Below are positions 16,926-25,633 of a DNA stretch of 64,000 bases, one piece after another. Position 1 is the first letter of the stretch. Each line of letters opens with the position of its first letter. A program made the position numbers and the translations under genes. Source of the DNA: an uncultured Paracoccaceae bacterium (GTDB taxonomy: Bacteria > Pseudomonadota > Alphaproteobacteria > Rhodobacterales > Rhodobacteraceae). The notes under the pieces were generated by a model, which saw only the letters and a program-made list of their open reading frames with translations, was not told the DNA's origin and ran no database searches. The DNA lies in the NCBI GenBank assembly GCA_951812615.1, contig CATOSU010000002.1, forward strand, positions 992,001 through 1,056,000. Reading direction: 5' to 3'.

Positions 16926-17912
16926 TCACCCGCCGATTTTCAATACGATCTTTCCGATATGTTCCGAGCTTTCCATGCGGGCATGTGCCCCGGCCGCGTC
17001 TTCCAGCGGAAACTCGCTGTCGATCACCGGCGCGACTCGCCCGGAGTCGAGCAGGGGCCAGACGGCCTCGTGCAGGTCCTGTGCGATCGCGGCCTTGGCA
17101 AGGTCGCTTTGCGGACGCAGGGTGGACCCGGTAACCGTCAGCCGCCGTACCATGATCTGAGCAAAGTTCAGCTTTGCCTTGGGCGCCTTGAGGAAAGCGA
17201 TGTGAACCAACCGCCCCTCGTCCGCCAAGGCCTTGATGTTGCGCGGGATATAATCGCCGCCGACCATATCAAGGATCAGGTTCGCGCCGCCGGCGTTCTG
17301 CAGAATCGAAACGAAATCGTCGTCGCGATAGTTGATCGCCACGTCAGCACCCAGGTCGCGGCAGGCCTGACACTTTTCCTCGGACCCGGCCGTGACAAAC
17401 ACCCGCGCACCAAACGCGTTTGCCAACTGGATTGCCGTGGTGCCGATCCCGCTGGACCCGCCATGTACCAAGATCCGCTCTCCGGCCTTCAGCCCGCCGC
17501 GCATGAAGACGTTGGTCCAGACCGTGAAAAACGTCTCGGGCAGGCACGCAGCCTCTTTGAGCCCCAGGCCGGCCGGTACTGGCAGGCAGTGGGCCGCCGG
17601 TGTTGCAACGTATTCGGCATATCCGCCGCCGGGCAAGAGCCCGCAAACTTCGTCGCCAATTTCCAACCCGGATACGCCCGCGCCGATCGCGGCCACCACG
17701 CCTGACGCTTCCAGTCCGGGCAGGTCGCTGGCCCCCTTCGGCGGATCGTAGGCACCGGCACGTTGCAGAGCATCCGGGCGGTTTACACCCGCATAGGCCA
17801 CCTTGATCACAATCTGCCCGTGCCCCGGTTCGGGCACCGGACGGTCGGTCAGTTTCAGAACCTCCGGCCCGCCGGGCTCGGATATTTCAACGGCGCGCAT
17901 CATGTCAGTCAT
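16926..17912 (-). CDS. NAD(P)H quinone oxidoreductase, PIG3 family
   Basis: A 328-residue medium-chain oxidoreductase of the PIG3/TP53I3 group. The N-terminal catalytic domain contains NRPDALQRAGAYDPPKGAS and LPGLEASGVV. The nucleotide-binding domain contains HGGSSGIGTTAIQLA (about 150-164). The segment FFTVWTNVF is a PIG3 hallmark. These enzymes act on ortho-quinones with NADPH. The start at 17912 (MTDMMRAVEI) is chosen over a longer form with an arginine-rich leader. The gene ends 14 bases before the paralogous QOR gene starts, so the pair is probably co-transcribed from upstream of 17912. Confidence 0.85.
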   Translation of the reverse strand: MTDMMRAVEISEPGGPEVLKLTDRPVPEPGHGQIVIKVAYAGVNRPDALQRAGAYDPPKGASDLPGLEASGVVAAIGAGVSGLEIGDEVCGLLPGGGYAEYVATPAAHCLPVPAGLGLKEAACLPETFFTVWTNVFMRGGLKAGERILVHGGSSGIGTTAIQLANAFGARVFVTAGSEEKCQACRDLGADVAINYRDDDFVSILQNAGGANLILDMVGGDYIPRNIKALADEGRLVHIAFLKAPKAKLNFAQIMVRRLTVTGSTLRPQSDLAKAAIAQDLHEAVWPLLDSGRVAPVIDSEFPLEDAAGAHARMESSEHIGKIVLKIGG

Positions 17913-18047
17913 GTCTGACGATCCCCTTTTGCGACCAATGGGTAACACCACGACCCGGCAATCGGAATGCGGAAATGAAAAAGTTCGCAACGCCGCGAAC
18001 GGATACGCCCGGACACGCCGAGAGGCCACGGGCCGCCGGGCACAAGA

Positions 18048-18731
18048 TCACTCTCCGGGACCCGCCGAACCCGGCATATCCGTCCGCTGAGCAGGCGCAC
18101 GCATTCGGCCCATCAGCCAGTTCGGCCGGGCCATCAGCGGTTTCAACAACGGGTTTTCATTGACCTGCGCCTTGAACTTTTCAAACTGCATGACGTTTTC
18201 AACCCGCCGGTCCAGAAAATCCCAGGTCGCCTGATGCCCCGGACTGTCGTCGCCCAGCCAGAAAAGCAGCGTGCTGGAATAAACACCGCTCAGAATTGCG
18301 CGTTTTGAATACCAGTTGCCGTCGGTCGAACTGTCGCCCACCGCCGTCCAGATCAGATCGCAGGTGTCCCATACCGCCCGCGCCCCGTCCGGCGCATGGG
18401 TCGGCAGAGAAAACAGCGTAGCGGCACGACGCACCGCCTCCTTGTCGCCGACAGACTCCAGACGCGTCTGCACAGCGGCCGCGATCCGGTCGCGCATTCG
18501 CATCGACGTCAGATCCATTGCCTCCAGCTTTTCGCACATCAGCCGGTCACCACGACGGTGATAGCTCAGCGCCAGATCCACCGCACCGCGTGGACAGACC
18601 CCGCGCGCCAGGGCCGGGTCAATACCGGCGTCCCGGCTGGCAGCCCGGAACGTTGCTTCGGACCAGCCGTCGAACGGTACATGCATCAACGCCGCATCCA
18701 GAAGTGTTTCGACCACGTCATCGTCTGCCAT
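18048..18731 (-). CDS. COQ9-family ubiquinone biosynthesis protein
   Basis: A 227-residue protein of the COQ9 family, a TetR-like fold that has become a lipid-binding partner in ubiquinone synthesis rather than a DNA-binding protein. The N-terminal helices include ALMHVPFDGWSEATFRAA, and the C-terminal family region includes WYSKRAILSGVYSSTLLFWLGD followed by TWDFLDRRVENVMQFEK. The start at 18731 (MADDDVVETLL) is used; the longer form would run into the shared promoter region with rpsU. The divergent arrangement with rpsU is a common alphaproteobacterial neighbourhood. Confidence 0.9.
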   Translation of the reverse strand: MADDDVVETLLDAALMHVPFDGWSEATFRAASRDAGIDPALARGVCPRGAVDLALSYHRRGDRLMCEKLEAMDLTSMRMRDRIAAAVQTRLESVGDKEAVRRAATLFSLPTHAPDGARAVWDTCDLIWTAVGDSSTDGNWYSKRAILSGVYSSTLLFWLGDDSPGHQATWDFLDRRVENVMQFEKFKAQVNENPLLKPLMARPNWLMGRMRAPAQRTDMPGSAGPGE

Positions 18732-18763
18732 GTCACATCCTTCCGTTCGCCGATTCCACACAC

Positions 18764-18792
18764 TGGACAAGTTAGCATACGCTTGGTATACG
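18764..18792 (+). promoter_or_regulatory. Predicted sigma-70-type promoter for rpsU
   Basis: TGGACA (18764-18769) and TATACG (18787-18792) are separated by exactly 17 bases and lie about 50 bases before the rpsU start. Both differ from consensus at two positions. The region also separates the divergent COQ9 gene. Confidence 0.5.
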
Positions 18793-18844
18793 GCCACCTC
18801 CTGCAAATCCATGCAACTCCAGACAGAAAGGTGGTGACAACCAC

Positions 18845-19051
18845 ATGCAGGTTAGTGTTCGCGACAACAATGTCGATCAGGCGCTCCGGGCTCTGAAGAA
18901 GAAACTCCAGCGCGAAGGTGTGTTTCGGGAAATGAAGCTGAAGCAGCATTTCGAGAAACCCTCGGAAAAGAAAGCGCGTGAGAAGGCAGAAGCGATCCGC
19001 CGCGCCCGTAAGCTGGCGCGCAAGAAGGCTCAGCGCGAAGGACTGCTCTGA
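18845..19051 (+). CDS. rpsU: 30S ribosomal protein S21
   Basis: A 68-residue, highly basic protein matching S21 along its whole length: [20 protein letters not shown], then a long helix with repeated lysine and arginine ending KAQREGLL. It is a small-subunit protein near the platform that helps start translation. AAGGTGG lies 13-19 bases upstream of the ATG. The gene is monocistronic, with its own promoter upstream and a strong hairpin terminator 36 bases after the stop. Confidence 0.97.
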   Translation: MQVSVRDNNVDQALRALKKKLQREGVFREMKLKQHFEKPSEKKAREKAEAIRRARKLARKKAQREGLL

Positions 19052-19087
19052 ACCGGACCGCTTCTCAGCGGACGTACAAGATTGATG

Positions 19088-19112
19088 ACCCCCGGGCGTA
19101 AGCTGCGGGGGT
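19088..19112 (+). terminator. Intrinsic terminator of rpsU
   Basis: ACCCCCG (19088-19094) pairs with CGGGGGT (19106-19112) around an 11-base loop. It is followed by TTGTCGTTTT. The hairpin is 36 bases after the rpsU stop. Confidence 0.8.
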
Positions 19113-19198
19113 TTGTCGTTTTAGGGTATTGTGTTTTCGCTTGGTGATCACAGATTTATTCCGGGCTGGCCGCGCAGAGCCAGCCCGGAACAGTGACA

Positions 19199-20863
19199 TC
19201 AAACGAATATGAAATCCGATCCGGACAGGCTCAGACCCGCCTCGTCCTCCAGCAGGATCGTACCACCGTCATAGATGATTTCCCGGTCGCCGCCGGAATC
19301 CGAGATCACCAGCGTGGCAAACTCGCCAACATGGTCCTTGATCTTGATCTGGTCGCCGGAGGTGAAATCTTCGATCACATCGGTGCCGCCGTTGTCGCCA
19401 AACACAAAGATGTCGTTTCCGCCATCGCCACGCAGGGTATCGTTGCCTTCACCCCCGCGCAGCTTATCCTTGCCGCCCCGGCCTTTGATGTAGTTGTCGC
19501 CTGAATCACCCGTCAGGTCGTCGCGCTTCTTGCCACCGATGATGTTCTCTATGCTGGATTCACCGAAGTAACCTGTGTCTACAAGCTGGTATTGGCCGTT
19601 TTTATCCAGTGAAAATTCGACCCCGACCGTAAAACTCGAGAAATCAATCGTGTCGTTGCCTTCACCGCCTCCTCCGAAGAAGGAACCGGTGATCTGAGTC
19701 ATGACGAATTTGTCGTCGCCGTCACCGCCATCGACGACAAGCACGGACCCCGTTCCGATGGTCAGTTCGTCATTGCCACCGCCCATGTCCATCGAAGCGA
19801 CCGTGCCATTTCCGGTCTGAACGGTGTCGTCTCCTCCGCCCAGCAGGACAGATCCACCGCCGGAATCGCCGATGGTCAGGTCAACCACATCGTCGTTGTA
19901 AACCGCCAGGAACTGAAGATACCCGTCCGCGGTGACGGTGTGACTCAGCGCGCTGTCCGAGCCCATGGAAATGTATCCGATCCCACCGGTGCCGACGTGG
20001 ATCGTGTTTTCCGATTCCCATGTGGTGATTGTGTCAATCCAGCGCTCGCCGGTGGTGATGTCGTTTGTGCCCAGATACGTATCAATCTTGCGGATCCGGC
20101 CCTGGCCCTCCATCTCGACCGTCGTGTCGGATTCGCTGACCTCAAGGAAATCGATTCGCCCGCCGTCCCTGATTTTGATATCGGCGATACTGTTCTGTAC
20201 CTTCATGAAGTCCATCGCAAAGTCGGATTTGACCTTGATGTCCGCCGTACTGTCGCGCGTGGATCCGAAGTTCGCGAATCCTTCGTTCAGCCGAAAATCG
20301 TGATAGCCGTCCCGCGCTTCAAGAGTGTCCGCGGTACCGTTGACCTTGAAAATGACGTCATCCCGGGTCGTAACCGAACCAACATCGCCATTGATGTCGA
20401 TTACCGAGTTGTTCTCGGTCTGGATGTATTCGACATATCCGGACCCGGTAATGACAGTATTGTTATCTCCAGAGAGGTTTATCGACTTCACGTTGGCGGA
20501 TCCAAGGGTGATGTCATGATCGCCACCTTCGCCGCCGTTGATGTAATCAACCCGGGTGGAAATCAGCGTTACTTCGGATGAATTGCCAAGCTTGAGATAG
20601 TTGATGCGGCGGTCCGCGCCGTCATCGGCATCAGTAATCGTGACGTGGTTTCCGCCCTCGGCGCCAAAGCGAAGAGCGGAAACGGTCCAGCTGGACCCGG
20701 TGAGCGTTACGGTTGTGTCAAGATCGTCACCGCCCGAGATGTACTGGCTCAGGTATCCGAGAAAACCGGAATCGAAAGACCGGGTCGAAGTTCCGGTTCC
20801 ATCCCCGCTTTTGTATGTGACGTCGTTGATACCGTCGATTGTAAATGAGTCTGTTACGGTCAT
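19199..20863 (-). CDS. RTX-type secreted protein with long beta-solenoid-like repeat region
   Basis: A 554-residue acidic protein without a Sec signal. Residues about 51-384 read as a run of roughly sixteen units of 16-24 residues (mostly 18-21), each with a short hydrophobic strand, a glycine near the middle, a second strand and a D/N-rich end (for example TVITGSGYVEYIQTENNS, then VIDINGDVGSVTTRDD). This region passes into canonical calcium-binding RTX nonapeptides (GGGDDT at 342, GGEGNDTLRGDGGND at 470-484). A type I secretion-like end follows (DVIEDFTSGDQIKI, final residues SDFIFV). It is probably exported by an ABC (HlyBD/TolC) system encoded elsewhere. ATG 20863 has GGAGGGG upstream. No enzymatic domain is seen; it could be an adhesin, surface layer or matrix protein. 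Confidence 0.8.
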   Translation of the reverse strand: MTVTDSFTIDGINDVTYKSGDGTGTSTRSFDSGFLGYLSQYISGGDDLDTTVTLTGSSWTVSALRFGAEGGNHVTITDADDGADRRINYLKLGNSSEVTLISTRVDYINGGEGGDHDITLGSANVKSINLSGDNNTVITGSGYVEYIQTENNSVIDINGDVGSVTTRDDVIFKVNGTADTLEARDGYHDFRLNEGFANFGSTRDSTADIKVKSDFAMDFMKVQNSIADIKIRDGGRIDFLEVSESDTTVEMEGQGRIRKIDTYLGTNDITTGERWIDTITTWESENTIHVGTGGIGYISMGSDSALSHTVTADGYLQFLAVYNDDVVDLTIGDSGGGSVLLGGGDDTVQTGNGTVASMDMGGGNDELTIGTGSVLVVDGGDGDDKFVMTQITGSFFGGGGEGNDTIDFSSFTVGVEFSLDKNGQYQLVDTGYFGESSIENIIGGKKRDDLTGDSGDNYIKGRGGKDKLRGGEGNDTLRGDGGNDIFVFGDNGGTDVIEDFTSGDQIKIKDHVGEFATLVISDSGGDREIIYDGGTILLEDEAGLSLSGSDFIFV

Positions 20864-21038
20864 GTTGCCCCTCCAATAAATTCTATCATGCCTTGATTCG
20901 TTTTTAACCAATTACACGCACAGACAGAATCCTAAGGTTGGCGGTGATTCGAGGCAACCGGATGCCCGGCCACACAGATTGCCTTTTGTTTCAATCTGCT
21001 GCACCGTTGACACGCAATCATTCAAGGATGGAACGGCC

Positions 21039-21578
21039 ATGCCCCTTGTCAAACGCCTGCAGCATTTCGCGGTGGAGGTTGCTGATACGGATCGTTCAAT
21101 CGCGTTCTACCGCGACGTGTTCGGTTTCAAACTGACCGAACGCCACGGTGCCGGGGAGTGTGAGAACATTCCGGTCGAGTTAACCTTTTTGCGGCTGGGA
21201 GATGTGCATCATGAACTGGTTTTGGTGCACAACCCGGACAAGACTTACCGCCCCAAACCTGTCCGTCCCGAGGACGATCAGGACGGGCCGCCGATGTTCC
21301 ATCACTTCGCGCTGGAATGCGACAGCCGCGAAGACTGGCTGAACGTTGTCGAAAAGGTTCAGGCAAAGGGTCTGACGGTGGTTCGCGGCCCGGTCCTACA
21401 CAGTTGGGTGGACGGGCGCGGCGACGGCAGCTGGGGCGAAAACGAAGCCGTGTACGTGCTGGATCCCGATGGCCACCGGATCGAGATTTTCTGCAACCTT
21501 GCCACGATCGATCCTGACGGCACGCACCGCAACGGCGAAGGTGTACGTATGGAAGGCACCCGGACCGAGGAATTGTGA
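21039..21578 (+). CDS. VOC-superfamily protein (glyoxalase/dioxygenase fold)
   Basis: A 179-residue protein with two beta-alpha-beta-beta-beta units. Unit one starts RLQHFAVEVADTDRSIAFYRDVFGF; unit two holds PMFHHFALECDSRED and ends with VYVLDPDGHRIEIFCN. H9 (QHF), H88 or H89 (FHHF) and the glutamate in RIEIFC sit where VOC enzymes bind a divalent metal, with LVLVHN supplying another strand. This points to lactoylglutathione lyase or extradiol dioxygenase-like chemistry, with the substrate not identifiable. The start at 21039 was chosen because MPLVKRLQHF leads straight into the first strand, with AAGGATG about ten bases upstream. A hairpin follows the gene. Confidence 0.8.
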   Translation: MPLVKRLQHFAVEVADTDRSIAFYRDVFGFKLTERHGAGECENIPVELTFLRLGDVHHELVLVHNPDKTYRPKPVRPEDDQDGPPMFHHFALECDSREDWLNVVEKVQAKGLTVVRGPVLHSWVDGRGDGSWGENEAVYVLDPDGHRIEIFCNLATIDPDGTHRNGEGVRMEGTRTEEL

Positions 21579-21596
21579 CCGTTTGCACAAGCATCG

Positions 21597-21622
21597 CCTG
21601 CGGTTCTGGCTGAACCGACAGG
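21597..21622 (+). terminator. Putative terminator after the VOC gene
   Basis: CCTGCGGTTC (21597-21606) pairs with GAACCG and, after one bulged base, CAGG (21612-21622) around the loop TGGCT. It is followed by CTCTGTTTTCTT. It separates the VOC gene from pyrB. Confidence 0.55.
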
Positions 21623-21715
21623 CTCTGTTTTCTTCTGCGAAAATCTCGCCTCCCTGCCGTTGCCGACATAGCCCGCCGGCCCTATAACCGCGGCACCGCC
21701 AACGGGAGACCGGAC

Positions 21716-22657
21716 ATGTCCTTCGCCCACCGCCATTTGCTTGGCATCGAACATCTTAACCCCGTCGACATTGTCACCATCCTCGATCTCGCGGACAGCT
21801 ACGTCGATTTGAACCGGCGCGCGGACAAGCATTCTGACGTGCTGTCGGGTCTGACCCAGATCAACATGTTCTTCGAAAACTCCACCCGCACGCAGGCCAG
21901 CTTCGAGCTCGCCGGAAAGCGGCTGGGCGCGGATGTGATGAACATGGCCATGCAGGCCAGCTCTATCAAAAAGGGCGAAACGCTGATCGATACGGCGCTG
22001 ACGCTGAACGCCATGCATCCTGACCTTCTGGTGGTGCGTCATCCTCATTCCGGCGCGGTTGACCTGCTTGCACAAAAGGTCAACTGCGCTGTGCTGAACG
22101 CCGGAGACGGACGCCACGAACACCCGACGCAGGCGCTGTTGGACGCGTTGACGATCCGTCGCGCCAAGGGGCGCCTGCACCGGCTGTCCATCGCTATTTG
22201 CGGGGATATCGCCCATTCCCGTGTGGCCCGGTCAAACATTCTGTTGCTGGGCAAAATGGAAAACCGCATCCGGCTGATCGGCCCGCCGACTTTGATGCCA
22301 TCGCAGGTTTCGGAATTTGGCGTCGAAGTGTTCGACAACATGGATGACGGTCTGCAGGACGTTGACGTCGTCATGATGCTGCGCCTGCAGAAAGAACGCA
22401 TGGATGGCGGCTTCATTCCGTCCGAGCGCGAATACTACCACCGGTTCGGGCTCGATGCCGAAAAGCTCACCCGTGCCAAACCCGATGCCATCGTCATGCA
22501 CCCCGGCCCGATGAACCGGGGGGTGGAGATCGATGGCACCATCGCCGATGACATCAACAGGTCGGTCATCCAGGAACAGGTCGAAATGGGCGTGGCTGTG
22601 CGCATGGCGGTCATGGAGTTGCTGGTGCGCGCCCGCGGTCAGGAGGTCGCGGCATGA
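21716..22657 (+). CDS. pyrB: Aspartate carbamoyltransferase catalytic chain
   Basis: A 313-residue enzyme that condenses carbamoyl phosphate with aspartate in pyrimidine synthesis. The carbamoyl phosphate loop [12 protein letters not shown] lies at residues 53-64. HPTQALLDA (about 135) and the C-terminal [11 protein letters not shown] (about 262) complete the active site. The length is normal for a catalytic chain. No pyrI regulatory gene is nearby. Instead a catalytically degenerate dihydroorotase lies two genes downstream, as in organisms whose aspartate carbamoyltransferase forms a complex with an inactive dihydroorotase. The next gene overlaps by four bases. Confidence 0.97.
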   Translation: MSFAHRHLLGIEHLNPVDIVTILDLADSYVDLNRRADKHSDVLSGLTQINMFFENSTRTQASFELAGKRLGADVMNMAMQASSIKKGETLIDTALTLNAMHPDLLVVRHPHSGAVDLLAQKVNCAVLNAGDGRHEHPTQALLDALTIRRAKGRLHRLSIAICGDIAHSRVARSNILLLGKMENRIRLIGPPTLMPSQVSEFGVEVFDNMDDGLQDVDVVMMLRLQKERMDGGFIPSEREYYHRFGLDAEKLTRAKPDAIVMHPGPMNRGVEIDGTIADDINRSVIQEQVEMGVAVRMAVMELLVRARGQEVAA

Positions 22658-23178
22658 CAGCGCCCGCCGGGTGGGAAAATATCCTCGACCCGGGGCAAAA
22701 GATCCTCTGGCAGGGCCGGCCGGACGGCAAGATCGCGCTCCGCGCAACCAACATTGTAATGTTTGTCTTTGGTCTCGCCTTTGCCGGGTTCGCGCTGTTC
22801 TGGATGGTCATGGCCTCGCAGGCCGGCGGATTATTCTGGACCTTCGGTCTGATCCACTTTTCGGTTGGAATGGCGATGGCCCTGGGCGCATTGTTCTGGG
22901 GCGCCTATGTCCGCCGCCGCACCTGGTATACGCTGACAGATCGCCGGGCATTCATCGCAACGGACGTGCCGCTGCGCGGACACAACCTGAAAAGCTACCC
23001 GGTGACGCCCGCCATGGTGCTGGAACTGTCGCCGGGAAATCCGCCTTCGGTCTGGTTCGATGAAGATGTCAACCGCAACAAGAACGGCACCACACGCAAA
23101 AAGATCGGCTTTGAACGGATCGGAGATGGTGAAACCGTCTATCGGATGATCCGCGACATTCAAAGGCAACGGGCATGA
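22654..23178 (+). CDS. Membrane protein with bacterial PH-like domain
   Basis: A 174-residue protein. [12 protein letters not shown] near the N-terminus is typical of bacterial PH-domain membrane proteins. Two transmembrane helices follow (about residues 34-54 and 61-83), then [15 protein letters not shown], the start of the soluble PH-like domain. Its ATG overlaps the pyrB stop (ATGA) and its own end overlaps the next gene by four bases, so it is translated with pyrB. Nothing suggests a role in pyrimidine synthesis. It could organise a membrane complex, but that is speculation. Confidence 0.7.
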   Translation: MTAPAGWENILDPGQKILWQGRPDGKIALRATNIVMFVFGLAFAGFALFWMVMASQAGGLFWTFGLIHFSVGMAMALGALFWGAYVRRRTWYTLTDRRAFIATDVPLRGHNLKSYPVTPAMVLELSPGNPPSVWFDEDVNRNKNGTTRKKIGFERIGDGETVYRMIRDIQRQRA

Positions 23179-23711
23179 CGGACCCGCTCACCGTTCTGCC
23201 CGGCGAAAGAGGGGTTGTGCGCATCTTTGCGCTGACGATCGAGGCCGGTGGAATAAAAGCATTTCGCGCTCCGGGTGCCATAGATACCGCGCTGGGCGTA
23301 CAGAACGTCGTGACCGAATATGTCGAGGTCTTTCCGATCACGGATCTGGCAGGCGTCGGGCTGGCCGCGTACCTGGTCGACGGATGCGGTGTGCCCGAAA
23401 CTGTCGTCGAACCAGAGCGCGAACGTCTGGACGCGATCGAAGGTCACGTGATGGTGGTCCTCAGCCGAGCGTTTGACGGTAACCCGGCCCAAATACAGCC
23501 CGCTGGTCAATTGCGTTTGATCGGCACGTTTTCCGAAACGCCGGTCGACTGGTCCGGAAACGGCCCCATCGAAACCCAGAGCGCCCGGCCCGGCAGCGGC
23601 ACAGCCACCGCTCCGCGAAAGACCCGCGCGCGGGCTAGAATCGTCGGCGCTTCCATCTTTGCCGTCTTCATCCTCCTAATATGCCTGATCGTCCTGCTGA
23701 TCGCCCTGTGA
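23175..23711 (+). CDS. Conserved C-terminally anchored protein of unknown function
   Basis: A 178-residue protein with a soluble N-terminal domain (about residues 1-125), a basic low-complexity linker (RPGSGTATAPRKTRARAR) and a single strongly hydrophobic C-terminal helix (residues 158-178). It is therefore a tail-anchored inner membrane protein facing the cytoplasm. Its start overlaps the preceding PH-like membrane protein gene by four bases, and it ends 22 bases before the dihydroorotase-like gene. No known family is recognised. The tight coupling suggests that it works with the PH-like protein. Confidence 0.65.
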   Translation: MTDPLTVLPGERGVVRIFALTIEAGGIKAFRAPGAIDTALGVQNVVTEYVEVFPITDLAGVGLAAYLVDGCGVPETVVEPERERLDAIEGHVMVVLSRAFDGNPAQIQPAGQLRLIGTFSETPVDWSGNGPIETQSARPGSGTATAPRKTRARARIVGASIFAVFILLICLIVLLIAL

Positions 23712-23733
23712 CCTGCATTTGAAAGCCCCGCCC

Positions 23734-25014
23734 ATGCGCGACATTCTCTTCACCAACGCTCACCTGATTGACCCCGAGGCCGGAACGGTTTCCGAAGGCC
23801 GGTTGCTGATCCGGAACGGAAAAATACACGGTCAATTACCACCAGCGGAACCGGCACCGGACGCGGACATCGTGGATTGCGGCGGGAAAATGCTGGCCCC
23901 CGGGATTGTCGATATCGGCGTCAAAGTCTGCGAACCCGGAGAACGCCACAAGGAAAGCTTTAAATCTGCCGGTCTGGCCGCGGCGTCTGGTGGTGTGACC
24001 ACCATCGTAACCCGGCCCGATACCACGCCGGACATAGATAACCCGGAAACGCTGGAATTTGTGTCGCGACGGGCAGCTCAGGCATCTCCGGTCAACGTCC
24101 GAACCATGGCTGCCCTGACCAAGGGCCGCGAAGGACGGGAAATGACCGAGATCGGCTTTCTTCTGGATGCCGGGGCAGTTGCCTTCACCGATTGCGACCG
24201 CGTGGTCGAGAACACCAAGGTGTTTTCCCGTGCCCTGACCTATGCCCGCTCGCTGGGCGCGCTGGTGATCGCGCATCCGCAGGAACCGGTCCTCAGCCGG
24301 GGTGCCGCCGCAACTTCGGGCAAATTCGCCAGCTTGCGGGGTCTGGGGGCCGTTTCACCCATGGCTGAACGGATCGGGCTGGACCGGGACATCGGCCTCG
24401 TGGAAATGACGGGTGCTCGGTATCACGCCGATCAGATCACGACCGCACGCGCCCTGCCGGCGCTGGAACGCGCCAAATCGAACGGGCTGGACATTACGGC
24501 AGGCACCTCGATCCACCATCTGACGCTCAATGAACTGGACGTGGCCGACTACCGCACGTTCTTCAAGGTCAAGCCGCCGCTGCGGGCCGAGGAAGACCGG
24601 ATCGCCACGGCCGAGGCCGTGCGCACCGGGCTCATCGACATAATTTCATCAATGCACACGCCTCAGGATGAGGAATCCAAGCGCCTGCCCTTCGAAGAGG
24701 CCGCCAGTGGCGCGGTTGCTCTGGAAACGCTGCTGCCGGCAGCGTTGCGCCTTTATCATGCGGACATGATGGATCTGCCGACGCTGTTTCGGGCGTTGTC
24801 GCTGAACCCGGCCAAACGGCTGAGCCTGCCCGGCGGGCGGCTTGCAACAGGTGCGCCCGCGGATCTGGTGTTGTTCGATCCCCACACGCCCTTCGTGCTG
24901 GACAGGTTCCAACTGCGGTCAAAGTCAAAAAACACACCCTTTGACGGTCAGCGCCTGCAGGGTAGGGTCATCGCAACTTACGTCTCCGGACAAGAGGTCT
25001 ATCGGAAATCCTGA
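23734..25014 (+). CDS. pyrC: Dihydroorotase-like protein, catalytically degenerate (PyrC'/PyrX type)
   Basis: A 426-residue amidohydrolase of the type I dihydroorotase family. The metal-binding HxH and substrate arginine of active enzymes (D-x-H-x-H-x-R-x-P-G) are replaced: here D60-I-G-V-K-V-C-E-P-G. The second histidine of the HVxH segment is Q234 (YHADQITT), and the catalytic aspartate of the DHAPH motif is methionine (SSMHTPQ, residues 305-311). D153 and H181 remain. It is thus almost certainly unable to hydrolyse dihydroorotate. In Pseudomonas and others such proteins serve as structural partners of PyrB, which fits its place in the pyrB operon; an active pyrC should exist elsewhere. ATG 23734 is chosen over an upstream TTG. 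Confidence 0.9.
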   Translation: MRDILFTNAHLIDPEAGTVSEGRLLIRNGKIHGQLPPAEPAPDADIVDCGGKMLAPGIVDIGVKVCEPGERHKESFKSAGLAAASGGVTTIVTRPDTTPDIDNPETLEFVSRRAAQASPVNVRTMAALTKGREGREMTEIGFLLDAGAVAFTDCDRVVENTKVFSRALTYARSLGALVIAHPQEPVLSRGAAATSGKFASLRGLGAVSPMAERIGLDRDIGLVEMTGARYHADQITTARALPALERAKSNGLDITAGTSIHHLTLNELDVADYRTFFKVKPPLRAEEDRIATAEAVRTGLIDIISSMHTPQDEESKRLPFEEAASGAVALETLLPAALRLYHADMMDLPTLFRALSLNPAKRLSLPGGRLATGAPADLVLFDPHTPFVLDRFQLRSKSKNTPFDGQRLQGRVIATYVSGQEVYRKS

Positions 25015-25628
25015 TGCCAGCACTCGACAGTTCCCTGACACAGCTGATCCTCTGGGCCGTGATAGGCTATGGCCTCGGCTCGGTTCCATTCGGCATGGTT
25101 TTGGCTCGGGTCTTCGGGCTGGGCAATCTGCGCGACATCGGCTCCGGCAATATCGGCGCAACCAACGTACTGCGAACCGGCAACAAGCTGGCTGCCGCGC
25201 TGACACTTGTATTCGACGCCGGCAAGGGCGCGGCCGCTGTGCTGCTGGCCCGTACATTTGCCGGCGAGGATGCCGTTCAGCTGGCCGGGCTGATGGCTTT
25301 TGTCGGCCACTGCTTCCCCGTGTGGTTGTCCTTTCGTGGTGGCAAGGGTGTGGCCACGTTTCTGGGTATCTGGCTGGCGCTGGCATGGCCGGTCGGCATT
25401 GCCTGCTGTCTGACCTGGCTGGCCGCAGCGCTGGTCATGCGCATTTCCTCGCTCGGAGCCTTGTGCGCCGCGGCATCCAGCGTCATCTGGGCGCTGGTTC
25501 TGGGGCATGGTTCCACGATTGCGCTCGCGCTGGTTCTGACGGCGCTTGTGTTTTGGCGACATGGCGCGAACATCGCACGTATCCGGGCCGGAACCGAACC
25601 GCGTATCGGACAGAAAGAAAAAAGCTGA
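25014..25628 (+). CDS. plsY: Acyl-phosphate:glycerol-3-phosphate acyltransferase
   Basis: A 204-residue integral membrane enzyme that makes 1-acyl-glycerol-3-phosphate from acyl-phosphate, the first step of phospholipid synthesis. Family motifs are clear: YGLGSVPFGMVLAR (about 19), RDIGSGNIGATNVLRTGNK (about 40), GHCFPVWLSFRGGKGVAT (about 98) and a late RHGANIARIRAGTEPRI. Five to seven helices are predicted. The ATG overlaps the stop of the dihydroorotase-like gene (TGATG), so it belongs to the pyrB operon. The C-terminus is basic and cytoplasmic. Confidence 0.95.
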   Translation: MPALDSSLTQLILWAVIGYGLGSVPFGMVLARVFGLGNLRDIGSGNIGATNVLRTGNKLAAALTLVFDAGKGAAAVLLARTFAGEDAVQLAGLMAFVGHCFPVWLSFRGGKGVATFLGIWLALAWPVGIACCLTWLAAALVMRISSLGALCAAASSVIWALVLGHGSTIALALVLTALVFWRHGANIARIRAGTEPRIGQKEKS

Positions 25629-25633
25629 CCGGC

